Positions 12,481 to 23,945 of a DNA stretch of 64,000 nucleotides are shown here, piece after piece; position 1 is the stretch's first letter; each line of letters starts with the position of its first letter. Origin of the DNA: Lyophyllum atratum (lineage: Eukaryota > Basidiomycota > Agaricomycetes > Agaricales > Lyophyllaceae); contig JACGCN010000050.1 in the NCBI GenBank assembly GCA_014905825.1, positions 124,001 to 188,000 on the forward strand, read 5' to 3'. The notes beneath the pieces are model-generated. The model made no database searches and was not told where the DNA came from. It saw only the letters and a list, made by a program, of their open reading frames with translations. The translations under genes and the position numbers were made by a program.

Positions 12481-12962
12481 TCCTGTATTCTTGACATTTT
12501 CGTGGACGTCACTCACTTCCAGAACACTGAGTCCGCTGGGCACGGGACGTCCCTCGTGGACGGCAGGACGGCACGCCCTCCAAACAAGACATAATATTAA
12601 TAGCCACGTTGCTCTCCGCCATCGTCACCAACACCGCCGTTTCGTTTTGCCGTCGTGCCCACTGGGCTCTCTCCACAATGCGTGACTAGAGTTGAGGTAG
12701 CAGGTCTACAGTATCTTTCTACAGTGTAAGTCCATTGTTCAGTTCAATGACGGACTTACCCATACCCATACCCCCACTAGTAGACTTCCACTTGCTGGCC
12801 ATACCGCGCTACTTGCACTAGGTAGCCTACATGTCTTCAATAACAATTTCTTTTCCCCCTAGCTGCCCGATCATCAGCAGTCACACATAACATCGGAACA
12901 TTCTGAGTTTTTTCCTTCCCGCCTTTCCACCTTGTAGAGCCCGCAGACGTTCCTACCCTCCG
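12481..12962. other. divergent intergenic region
   Basis: This lies between the truncated stomatin-like fragment (-) and the alpha-kinase gene (+). I searched the - strand here for the missing SPFH N-terminus and found nothing like it. A pyrimidine-rich stretch (12845-12960) precedes the alpha-kinase ATG and may be its core promoter. Confidence 0.4.
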
Positions 12963-15808
12963 ATGGATGCCTCTCGAGGACCACAACTGCTACATCCTCG
13001 TCCACAGCCTTCGACCGTTTGCCTCAAATGTCATCAACCGACTCTTGGGGAGCTGCGTGAATGTCGTGGTAGTGGAAAAGAAATAACGAACTGGGGTCGT
13101 TGGTATCAAAGGGTGCGTTTTCTAAACATTCCATTCATGGCGCAGCTTTCTTGCCTTTGAATGTGCGGGCGTGCCGTTCTGAGTGGAACTCAGAGCCTGC
13201 GACCCCATAGTCGCAGGTGCCGCCCAGCACAGGCCTTGGCTAGGAGTGCTGGACAGCCCCAAAAATCACCGTTCCAAGTGGCTCGGTCTCTTACTCCTTG
13301 TGATTGTAGTGCTCCCATGATTCCTGTTCCTCATTTCATTGGCACCACCGAGCTACGCCCATGGATCAAGTCCCTGTCGACATCCAATTGGCATTCATCG
13401 TTAGAGAGACCGCCCCTCCAATATCTGCTGGGGGCTTACCGTGTGCAAACCCCACCTGCCGCACAACCAACAATCAACCTCGAAAAGCGAATAGGAACTG
13501 CTCGCATACGTTCCCGCTCTGTGCACAGTGCTGCAAGGCGAATCCTCCCAAAGATGGATGCCGCATGCACCGGCTTGCGACGCCTGAGGTTGGGCCCGTC
13601 ACTTCTGGCTTCAGCGACCTGTCTATTGCAGCAGGCAGTGATCTGGTGGTACCAGTAAGTATACTACTGTCTCGAATGTTCCACCCACTGACTAAACCTA
13701 TCACAGCTAACGACCATGTCTCAGCCACCACATGTCTCTCAGCCGGTTTCGGGTCCTCGCCAATTTGCTCGTCCTCTCCGAGAAGACTATGGCCGGGCTT
13801 ATCTTCAACATCACCAAAAGAAGTCGGCTACGGTGCAAAGGCGGGAGGAAGCCTTGGAGGTCGCTAACTCTGTGAAGCAGACAGTCCACATCGTCGCATG
13901 GATAAAGGTATATTGTTTTACAGTTCATAGTGTGTGCCCTTGCTGATTTTTTTTGAAGCCCGGAAAGCCTCTTCACTTCAAAGACGTGACCGAGCACCCA
14001 GGCATCTACATCGCGGCGCATCACAAAGCTCTCATCCAGCGCATCGAAGGTGAATCCTTCATATCAGTCTGCACCAACTATGCCACGAAGGAGTGGAGCA
14101 TTCAAGAGCTCACTGCCCCGATCACTGTTGAGCCCAATGCTCGAATCCTGCTTCGAAATGCAAGTCTCGAAGATCATGACTGCGAGCATTTTTTCGAAGA
14201 GTTACAACTCGTCACTGGGATGACTGCAGCTGGTGCCCCCGTTCCATACACCACTTCCCCAACCCCTATCCCTCGTAGGCAAGCTCCTCCTCCCAACCCA
14301 CGAGAGGTCGATATCATCCTTGACCGAGCAATTAGCCCCGTTCCATTTCCTTTGCGATATGTTTATCAGATGGAACCTGGGATGCGTAAGCTCGCGCCGC
14401 TTGTTGGGTCTGGCCCTTCAGTCATGGGTGCAAAGTTCGCGGAGCTGTTCCCTAAGTGCACCTTTGTTAGGACGACGGTCTATAATCATATCGACCATTA
14501 CAAGACTGCTGTTAAGATGGGTATCATCAATAACTATATGTCTTTTCGAACGTCGCGGGAAGGCTTCTGGACCAAGCTTGTCCATGAAGTCTGTGCTCAC
14601 AGTAAGTATTGATATTTGTACATCATACATCGTAAACTAACTTATCACTCGGTGTAGAAGAGCGAGAAAAGAAATTGGTGAAGGGTCCAAATCGGGTATC
14701 GAGGAACCTATCGCTCAATGACAATGATGATGAGGTAGAGATCATCGGCACCTCTCTCCGCCTCGGTACATCCACTTTGCAGCCAGGCTCTCCATCGCGA
14801 TTGAGGTCTGGCCCGAGCTCATCACCTGCCCGTGGTGAAGACGACCTCGACTCTTTTGTCATACGCACCGTCAGGCGCTCGCTATACACGATTTCTTTTG
14901 ATGGCAAGTTTGACTCAGTTACTTCAGCTCGTGATCATCAGATCGACGCCCAGTTCACCATCGACAAAGTGGCGGCTGGTAACCAAAACAGTATATATAC
15001 GGTATGTTCTTCTTTATAGGTTTGTCACTAATTCTGACATCCACTACAGGGATATTGTTCATTGGATGGTGATGAGGTTTTTGCTGTTGCGTACAAAGTT
15101 ATCAACATCCCCGATAACCTGCTCAAGTTCTGGGATGATCCATACCGCGCGATCTGGTTGGAAGGAGCTCGGGTGGCTGATTGCCGTGAGCTCGGTCAGT
15201 GGTTCATGCTTGAAGTAGAGAAGAGGAACGGAAAGACCTTTAGTATGATCTTCTCTCTATCACATGTCCGCTTTCTTATACACTGTCTTAGATTTTGAAA
15301 TCCTCCCGACCGTTCTCTTGTCACAGGACGACCAGACATGGGTCACTCAACGTTGGACTAGAGGTACCCCAATCCAGTACCGTGGGGCGTTCAAGAGCAA
15401 TGCTGTCGAGAAGCTATATCATGAAACCATGGCTGCGTTCTCCCATTACATCTACGAGAAGAAGGGCGGCAAAATGATTCATGTTGATTTTCAAGGTAGG
15501 CTTTCTTGTTTATATTCTTTTCGGCTTGCTTCTGATTCGCTACAGGGACTGTTGTATGGCAGGGACACGTGGAGATATTTGACTGCCGTACACATGCCAG
15601 GTTTGTCTCATCCTGCTTTATTGTCATTCAAAGTGCTAATGTTATGGTCACCAGTGACGGATACGAGTTCGATTTCCTCCAGAGTCGGGGCCAGTCGGGT
15701 CTTGACAGCTTTGTCAATGGCCATACGTGCAACTCAATTTGCGCTCTCTTAGATCTGCCCAATATCTCGGCCATGTTTATTGCACTGACGAGTGAAGAAT
15801 GGGTCTAG
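12963..15808 (+). CDS. alpha-type (MHCK/EF2K-like) protein kinase
   Basis: This is an atypical Ser/Thr kinase of the alpha-kinase family, which is expanded in Agaricomycetes. The ATG at 12963 opens an N-terminal cysteine motif (CLKCHQPTLGELRECRGSGK), and a second Cys-rich module follows near 13440-13570 (CANPTCRT, CSHTFPLCAQCCKANPPKDG). After a polar linker and a domain with LDRAISPVPFPLRYVYQMEP, the kinase region runs from about 14840: DSFVIRTVRRSLYTISFDGK, VFAVAYKVINIPDNLLKFWD, WTRGTPIQYRGAF, AFSHYIYEKKGGKMIHVDFQ and GTVVWQGHVEIFDCRTHASD-like sequence. The closing zinc site is GLDSFVNGHTCNSICALLDL, typical of alpha-kinases. About eight introns are needed. The protein ends with TSEEWV at 15808. 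Substrates cannot be inferred. It is tail to tail with the KDZ-associated gene, 86 bp apart. Confidence 0.85.
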
Positions 15809-15894
15809 CTGGCTAGTCGAACCCATAGAAAAATGTTTCCGATGTAGTTTAACTTTGTAGGCTGCTAACGTTCATAGTTCTACATCAACAGGAG

Positions 15895-18146
15895 TTATTC
15901 TGAAGGATTTAATACAGACATGGGGACCGTCCATGGTGACCGCCCCTTGACCTCCAACTCCTGGACCACGTAGCGATTTCGCCGTTTGATCATTTCGTCA
16001 AGGAAAAAGTTATACCTGGTGACTTCCATGTCTCGCACGATTGCGATATACCCTCCAAACCATACATTTGTCTGTTCACAAATTGACATGTTCACCACCC
16101 ACTTTCCGTCTTTGATGAGCTCCGGGAACGCTGCAGGATTACAAAACCTCTGACAGAATGTGTCAGTCTCCTTATGCTTGCTCTTGAAGTGGAAGACGTC
16201 CACAGGCATGCCTGTATTTTTGAAGTGATTGTCGTTGATTGCACGTTGATGTGCCATTAACTTGCAGTTGTTGTCGAAGATGAAATACTCGGGTGTAGAC
16301 TGGGGAGATGGGAACGTTGCTTTCGCAAAGTCCTAGAGTGGCGTATTAAGGTCATGGCCCCTTTGATGAAATGGAATAGGACATACATTTACCGCAGAAA
16401 TAGCTTCTGAGCCAAAGAATGTCGCTCGTGATAGAATGATACCGCAGGGTCGCATGATCAGCTGCTCGTTGTGTGTGCGTCGACGACCGAAATAAGCACG
16501 AATCCTTTGATTGCCACCTTCAGGCTTTCCATCGCAGGCATCCGCAACGTCAATCGGACCCTCTTTGGAATCCTCTATTACAACTTCCTCGTCATTGTTA
16601 TCATCTCTATCCAGTGAGACTGAATCGGAAGGGACAGCCACACCAGCCTTCTTCAAGCGTGAACGTAATTGAAAGATGGCATTGCCACGACGGAAGTAGT
16701 TCTCTTCAAGGGATCGATGTTCAGGAATACTGCATGTGCGAAATCCAGGAGCCTGTTCGTAGGTACAGGCCGTCACAGCACACTTCCCATTAAGGTATTC
16801 ATGTGCAGGACAGAAGCGGTGAAAGTTGGTGCTGAGGGGAATTTTACAATCGTGAACTCGACATGAGGGGTGTCCAATGGTGTTTCCGTCACAGACAGCT
16901 GGCTGCATTTTGACTAACAAAATGTATGATGAGCGGGAGACCCATTAGAATCTCGAGATGAAGTAACACACCGACGTGTCCCTGGTCATCAAGGAAAACT
17001 ATGAAGCATTGGTCGCATGCATGGTTGTAGCATTCCTGACCAACTCCTTCCATTCCTTTATTTCGTTCATGTAGAGCTGACTTCAGACGATCCTTTTGGC
17101 TGGCCTCGTCATGGGGTAGAACCAAGGATTGACCGTGTTCAGACTTGTCCAGAAGTAATGAATATAGAAAAAATCCATTCATCACGTCTTCAGGGCGAAG
17201 GTTGTATGATGTCTGCCAGTGAATAGAATGCCGAATTCGCTCATGATAATCTACTTTGAAAGCAAGGATGTTATTGACGACGTGTGAAAGATGAAGGCCC
17301 AGAGTGCGGTTGTAAATCCGTGCACAGTTGGTCGCGGAAAGCCTACAAGAGCAATCAGAACTGCTGGTAACGTAAATTAAAGAGAGTCCCCATACCACCC
17401 AAAGGTCATTCCGTTCGCAAAGAGCTCTAGCACTGGGCTCTCAATGAAAAAATGTTGAGCGACTTGAACACAGTCAGGAACTCCTTCATAATAGGTGCGC
17501 GTAGATGTTTGCTTATGCACCGAGTAGTTATGATAGTACCGTCGAAAACAGCCTAGAAAGACATGAGACCCAGCAAACCAATTACATTAAGGGGAGGGAA
17601 GCTACCACGGCAGTAGAGAGAAGTAGTATATACAGGTAGTGCTCCCTCTTTGAGCGTGAAAAGGCTTGCCTTGTGGGTCACCGGCTCCACCAAGGTCAGC
17701 ATGTCACCAACTGCACGATAGTTCTTGCAATAGACATCTTGACAGGTCCTTACAGGTGGGTAAATATGCCTATAAGCTATGAAAGAAATGAGTAGGAGTG
17801 GAATTGAAAGAAGCAAGTACTCACATGTCAAAAGAGCGAGAGCATGCTTGTTGTAAAGCTGTATCTCCACCTCGCTTAGTACCACCTCAATGTGGGCCCA
17901 TACAACAGTCTTCAGTGCATCCCAGAAAGCCTGTACCACAGATTCCTCCAATGATAGACATAGCGAAAGAATTTTGAGGATGTTTCCCGGTAGCGTGATA
18001 GGAGGAGATCCAAGGGTAGGAGTATGCAGTTCAAGCGAGCCCTTGGCTACACGACAGAGGCGTATAAACTGAAGGCAGTCGAGGAAATTGGTTCCAGATA
18101 ACGAAGGCTGGTTTAATAGGAGGGCCGAGACGTCATGAAGGGACAT
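15895..18146 (-). CDS. CxC5/CxC6 cysteine-cluster protein associated with KDZ transposases
   Basis: These proteins accompany or derive from KDZ (Kyakuja-Dileera-Zisupton) DNA transposons, which are abundant in mushroom genomes. From ATG 18146 (MSLHDVSALLLNQPSL) a helical region runs to the CxC5-type block: YPPVRTCQDVYCKNYRAV, VTHKASLFTLKEG and PVYTTSLYCR. A middle part gives SEHGQSLVLPHDEASQ. The CxC6-type cysteine cluster follows: CYNHACDQCFIVF, PAVCDGNTIGHPSCRVHDCK, FHRFCPAHEYLNGKC and CTYEQAPGFRTCSIPEH. The C-terminal third (PEYFIFDNNCKL, DVFHFKSKHKETDTFC, NMSICEQTNVWFGGYIAIVR, YNFFLDEMIKRRNRY) looks like the last part of the KDZ RNase H-like region and keeps an Asp in FDNNC. About six introns. 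An upstream in-frame extension to 18179 is possible. No terminal repeats were recognised, so it may be an immobile or domesticated copy. Confidence 0.82.
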
Positions 18147-20117
18147 CTTGAGGTACAATATGCCCTGTACGTTGCGCACGATGTTTGCAACAACCGTCTC
18201 GGTGTTATCACTTGTTTGGCAACGAAGGGCATGGGCACAAAATTACCCGTCATCAACGCGCCGAAATCCGAATGACGCCATGGTCTGGATCTTCGGTCCA
18301 GGCATTCGGCATAACTCGGCATATTCTAATTTTGTGCGAGATCATCCACCATCATCCCCCATCATCCATCCCTCCCAGTCGACTAGGTGTCCTCCTCACT
18401 TCAAAGGATGCCTGCGAGTAATGGTCGATGAAAATGACGGGGTATGCGAAGGAAAAGGTAATACCTTATACCCGTCAACAATACGATAAAACAAGGACCC
18501 GGAGCAAGTGACTGGGACCTGAGAATTCGAGTTAAAGAACTGCACCATGATATGAGGGTGTACTCACATTGTCAGCTGTATATCCAGGAAGCTAGGAGGG
18601 TGGGCGACGGCTTGAGCCAAAGCAAAAGCGGACAGAGAAAGAAAAGAGCTGACATTAGGTATGGATATAGAAGACTCCCGCAGGTCAACATCGATCAGTG
18701 TGTGGTAGACTGGTATCATAAGATTCAGTCCTGGTGCCAGTCGCCTTGGGCTTCGGCCAAGGCTGTATAAAAATTAGCCAAGTAATGGTATGAGGGACGC
18801 CGCAGAACCAACCTCAGTCGCCATCCCTCATGGCCCTGTTGAATAATTGATACAAAACCCCGTCGCGATTCAAGGAGCCTGTGGGCGACGGGGGCTGTTA
18901 ACCGAGGTTGAAAGCGAATGGCGCCTCGGAGCATCGAGTGGAAAATTGGAGAGAAGGGGAGTATGAGGGAGAGACCAACAGAACAAGGTCTTTAATACGT
19001 GTGTCTACGCCATTCTACCACGGAAGTCGATCGGCTGGCGAGTGACAGCACTGAGATGCCGGTGAGATGCGTCACTCCATCAGCCGCGCAAGTTGAACCC
19101 TGTTGAACCCTTACAAGCACAAGTAGATGCGAGCCGAGGAATGCGTCATTTTCGCGGGAAATTCGTGTTAGAATCGTGGTGCACGGCATAAGACTTTCTG
19201 TGGCTTCGATTAATTATAGCAGGTAAGTAAGATTAGGAGAGCTGCTGCAAAAAGATATCAGCAACCTGAGGAGAACGGATTTCGCTGTTCGACGCGTCCT
19301 TGAATGCGGGAAGGGACAAGGAGGTATCTGGGCGGGCTGCTCGTTGTTGCTGGTGGCAGCGTCACCTCCGAGTCCGAAATCCTTTTCGGATATGACCGAG
19401 ATTGGTACGGAACTGGGTTCCGACTCGGGACATGGCCAGTATAATACACCCCTCCTCCTCCTCCAATGGTGGTCTCGAGTCAAACCACGTACATATTTCC
19501 CGCCCTCCATCTCACTCATACTTACCTGTCTGCGGATCACGACGGTACAATCCAACTACTGTTGGCCAGGATTTTTTCTCAAGTTCTGCCAATCCACATC
19601 AGGTCCTCTCGAACGTCATGTCTTTGCCAATGGGCCAGTGGCAACCGACAGCGCCGTTGGGGAAGGCTCCCAAGTCGGACTAAGAGCAGGTGATACGTGC
19701 GTTCTCGGCCCTACCTCTTCAGGATTCCGTCGCTAAATTTGCTACCCACTTTCACAAATCAATGATCTCCAAGTCCCTCAGTTGCCCTGTCCAGCTTTTC
19801 CCTAGGAGCCACTCCAGGTCTCTGTCTGCCAGCGATGATCTAACTTCCTTACATCTGATGCAGCTCAAGCAGCCTAGGCTTGGTGCGTAACTCCACAGCC
19901 GTGTCGGCTCTCATTCGCCGGATGTGATGTCGAGACCTGACATTTCCATCGCGTCCCCTTTGGTCTGACACATAGTCCGTAAGTTATGGCTGTTGCATGA
20001 GTGATTGCGGACTCCGATTGACCATAGTTGTCTGCAACGGCATTTTGCCCGTGGTGGCCCTCGCTCACCCTATGATCGGCAGAGTTTTACCTTGGCGCAA
20101 CACTGCCGAAACGTCTC
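18147..20117. other. 1.97-kb gene-poor stretch
   Basis: I see no supportable gene. Open frames of 60-130 codons occur on both strands, for example + strand 19344-19736, but lack splice support and recognisable motifs. The part near 18147 should hold the promoter of the KDZ-associated gene, and the part below 20118 the 3' flank of the monooxygenase gene. A diverged gene remnant near 19.3-19.9 kb cannot be excluded. Confidence 0.35.
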
Positions 20118-21872
20118 TTAGGACGTCCTATCTTCCAACATACGAATTCCCTCTCGAATCGTATCGTCCAGCGTCGTTGTCCAAGCCCACTGCCAATTCT
20201 CCACCAGAACTTCGCCCATTTCCTTCAAACGTGTCTGCTGTTCCGCAGTGTCACATCCGTCGAGAACGAAATCTTCATGGTTCATGCTGAGGTAGCGCCC
20301 GTTTTGGAACGACCTAAGGGCAATGTCTAACGCAAACGGTCGGCGGAGCGCATCGTAAATCCGGAGAACGTCCGGGAGGGTGTCAAGAGTTGCTGAAGGG
20401 TGGCCTAGAAGTTCAGCCAAGACGCACGCATCCTGAAAAAAATGACACTATGAGCGTTGCATTGTATATGGCGAGAAACGGTTTACTTCGATGGCTTGAC
20501 CGGCACCGGATCCCTGATGCGGTTCCATAGCGTGGGCCTAACGATGATGAGCATCACGGTGTGAATATACGGGTATGAGAGTCTTACAGCGTCACCCAAG
20601 AGTACAACACCATTGCTACCAAAAGTCGACAAAGGCTTCACTGTGTGGACCGCCCATCTTGTGGGTTTGTTCATGTACTAAAGTCGTACGCGTTAATTGA
20701 TGACGGGGAGCTACAAACCGGTCACCTTACTTGTAATATGTTTCTGATCTCGGGTTCCCAGTCAGATATGGCAGCGAGAAGGTCTTCCTTTTCCACGTCT
20801 TCGATCCATGGGCCGTCGAAGGGTGTCTCAGCCAGCGTGTAGTTCATACGATAGGCAACGACGTTTAAGAAGGTCCCTTTCGCGATGGGGTAGACGATGA
20901 TGGCCTGGAAATTAAAAAGTGAGTTTGGAAAGCGTATGGAATGATGAGGAGTCGCTATACCATGTTTTTCCCTAAATACTTCATTCAAAGGGATTAGTTG
21001 GAAGGTATTCCTGGCTAGAGGTAGCTTCACCTGTGTGCCGTATTCACGTGCGACATACCCCTTCAATTTCTGAACCGGGACAAGAGCTCTATACGCGACG
21101 GTTCCTGTCCAAACTGGATTGACGGCAGCTAGCAAGGTTTGTACCTCAGATGTGCGACCATTCGCAGCAACTTCTCGCGCCAGCTCTTGCAGAAAAGTTC
21201 GTCTGACCGCTGATTTGATACCATCCGCACCAACAAGAAGATCGCACGTGGTTTTCGAACCGTCGTGGAACAGGACCTCGATTTTGCCTAATGTCGACCG
21301 GCTGTAACTTTGCAGCCGCTTCGAATACTGTATCTGGCAAGTAGGTAACAGGTGCTTGACGAGTTCTTCGTGAAAGTTTGCGCGATGGAAGAAAAGCAAA
21401 CCGCCTATGACGACGCGTCAAAGATAAGCAAGGATATGCTCCTGATAGAGCAAGGACATAACTTTCGTCAAAATGTTGCAAAAGGCGTAACCTTCGCCTT
21501 GGTCGCTCTTTCGTAGAACAAGATTACACCCTAAATAAACTGATTGAGAAATGTAGAACGACCACGGAGAAGGAATGACTTTACCTATCTCGTCACTTGG
21601 CTGGGACGATGCCTGCGATGCCAAACTTCCTAGGCCAATAGAAGTTAAAGCCTTCCATGCGCGAGGCCATATTCCGATACCAGCACCAATGGACGAGAAT
21701 TCGCTAGCGGATTCGAAGATGTTGACTTCCACGTCCTGATAGCGCGACATCGCGACCGCAAAGGTCAGCCCTCCGACACCTCCACCGCTGGGGAAACATG
21801 TCAAGAGACATATATAGTTCAAGTTGAGCAAAGGACATACCAGACGGCAATTTTGAACTTGGGCTCAGACAT
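20118..21872 (-). CDS. FAD-dependent monooxygenase, salicylate hydroxylase-like
   Basis: This is a class A flavoprotein hydroxylase that would use NAD(P)H and O2 on an aromatic or related substrate. The ATG at 21872 gives MSEPKFKIAV, joined across a short intron to the Rossmann dinucleotide motif (CGGGVGGLTFAVAMSRY) and an acidic ribose-binding strand (VEVNIFESASEF). SIGAGIGIWPRAWKAL follows. The DG motif is DLLVGADGIKSAVRRTF, the GD motif VVLLGDAAHAMEPHQGSGAG (formed across an intron near 20540-20587), and helical sequence QAIEDACVLAELLGHPSATL follows. The protein ends with GIRMLEDRTS at 20118. Length is about 450 residues over roughly seven exons, normal for the family. It has no neighbouring pathway genes, so the substrate is unknown; secondary-metabolite tailoring or aromatic catabolism are both possible. 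Confidence 0.87.
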
Positions 21873-22610
21873 TGGGGCGTGCACTGGGTTGGCACTAGAT
21901 AAGGGCACGGTTCGCATCAGTAGAGAAGGCTTCGTGTGGGGCATGTCAAGTGACCTCGCCGAGTTCTCCAGACCGTGGTCATATTAAGCCTGTTAAGATA
22001 CGATATCCTTCCTAAATGCAGCCCCCCCACGATCAACTAAGTGCGGCAGACGCAGACGGTCGATTTGGGTTAACTTGCCAAACCAGATCATAACCAGATG
22101 AAATCCCGAGCTCCACCCAGACTCCACCTGCTAAAGACCGTACAGTTGGTTCCAGTTGGTTTGACAGTTGGCCAAAAGCTGCTATAACGAGCGGTCGCGT
22201 GGATTGCTTGTGTATAACTGGCGTTGAAGGTTACAGGTGTGTGCTGAGATCTGAGCGCTGGAAGGAGGGTTGGCCAGTTACGGCCTTATCTTGGGCTTAG
22301 ACCTCATCCCCAGTGAAAAGTCGGTCGGGCGAAATTGAGTCCAAACAAGCCAAATGGGAGGCAAACGAGCCAGATTGGCCCAAAATAATTCGAGCGTGCA
22401 TGACGTCATGAATGTCGATAACTTTAATCACCAAGTCAGTGAAGTTGCACTTGAAAATCACTTGGACAGATGTCCAGACTTATGTTTTCTCAATGTTAAC
22501 TGGTCTCAGCCACATGAATCCAAGATGCAGCAAAAGACTTAACCAGACGGAACCTTTTCCGGCAGTGGATGTCTCAGACGCTCTATAAAGTCAAGCAAGA
22601 ATCGACAACT
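21873..22610. other. upstream region of the FAD monooxygenase
   Basis: No gene was found. The sequence is AT/GC mixed with many CCAGA, CAGTTGG and AACCAG words, some nearly repeated (for example CCAGTTGGTTTGACAGTTGG near 22150). These may be promoter elements, but I cannot assign a factor. Confidence 0.35.
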
Positions 22611-23045
22611 CTAATAACTTTCCCACTTCTTTCCCCACCACCATATCGCTGCCAGGACCAGCGCACCTGCTCCCGCCATCCCCACCATTGGCAGCGCCTT
22701 GAAGCCTTTTCCGCCGTGAACTGGCTGGTCACCCCTCTGTGGCCCGGGTTTTGATGGAGAAGCGGCCGAAGTTGGGAAGGGCGGTCAAAACGTGATCAGG
22801 TGCGCATATAACCAACGACAATTCTGTGTATTGACGTACGTTCTAGACTTAGAATCGTTGGCGATGACCGCGGTGGGATCACATCAGTCCATCCAGGATG
22901 GTTTTCGAACCAGGTACGCGGTGCGTGATTGTCCCCTTCCGTGAGCCGTACTGATGATACCTTGCAGACCCAGGCTTCGCAAACTCGCTACCACATCGTA
23001 TACTTGGGTGCATAGGAATGTGCGATAGGTGACTTCGATGTGCAT
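22611..23045 (-). CDS. candidate small single-pass membrane protein, possibly frameshifted
   Basis: This is a weak candidate. The 3' exon reads GDQPVHGGKGFKALPMVGMA, then GAGALVLAAIWWWGKKWESY and a stop at 22611-22613: a clear C-terminal membrane helix with a basic, aromatic end. An intron (GTACGT donor near 22840) would join it in phase to an exon with LTEGDNHAPRTWFENHPGWT and DVIPPRSSPTILS. The plausible start at 23045 (MHIEVTYRTFLCTQVYDVVA) is in a different frame from that exon, with no obvious intron between them. Either a splice site was missed or the gene carries a frameshift. The hydrophobic tail and protein-like composition are what make it worth recording; no family is recognised. 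Confidence 0.35.
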
Positions 23046-23945
23046 GGTTCCGGATCGTGTACTTGTATTTAGTATCAGAAACAAATATAATTTTGATTGA
23101 GCCAGAACGAAAGGGAAACCAAAGCGACAAATGGCAGTCGAGCGAAAATGAATGGAATGACAAGCTACAAAACCGCTCAGTCCCGCTCAATATGGCAGAA
23201 TAACAGTCCGGAATCTTGAGCGGTATGGAGCCCTTGCGAGTCAAAATGAACCGATTTTGGCTGGCTATTTCTGCTTGTTTGGGCTCAGTTCTGCCCGATC
23301 GACTTTTCACTGGGCCTCATCACAGGAACGAATTGAAGGAAAGTAGGCACTCGAGGCAATATTGAATAGCATGAAGAGCGACAACCAAGTCTGAGTGAGA
23401 GCCAGGCTGCTCGCTGATAGTGCATGTTTAATTTTTGTTTTTGGGAAATCGTGGGAAATCAGGTTGCTAAGTCACTGACATGTCAATGACTCACGGATCA
23501 CTAGACTGGTACACCGTTTGCCTATATTCTAACACCAGAGCCCACTTTCGAAATTTCATGACGATTCAAGCCTCTTTCCCTTATTGAAAATGCAATCCAT
23601 TCTCGCTCTGTTCGGATAATAATCTGGTTTGATCCATGGACTCGGATCACCAAATGAAGGACAAGGAAAAAATCACCATCACCTAGCATGCAACCGCTTT
23701 GACCCTCACTGACCCATTCCTGCCCCAAGCACCAATTGGCTTCGCCTAGATGGCCCTTACGAAGAACAACAATGTGTCGCTTTGGCCTTGCATTGGCCAT
23801 GACCCCCAGCTTTGATCTGCCCTCCAATCATGGTCCACCCGCTTTGTCTGGAATTTAAAAGGCCTTCCACCAGATGTATTTCCTTACCTTGTTCAGCCTC
23901 TCTTTTTCCTTACGCGCCTTTCATCCGCAGCAGTCGCACATCATC
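23046..23945. other. divergent intergenic region
   Basis: No coding sequence is supported. The right end carries the promoter of the gene starting at 23946, including a TATA-like stretch. Confidence 0.4.
23853..23860 (+). promoter_or_regulatory. TATA-like box
   Basis: An ATTTAAAA stretch lies about 90 bp upstream of the ATG at 23946, followed by a pyrimidine-rich leader. This is a reasonable position for a core promoter; identification is by position and composition only. Confidence 0.35.
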
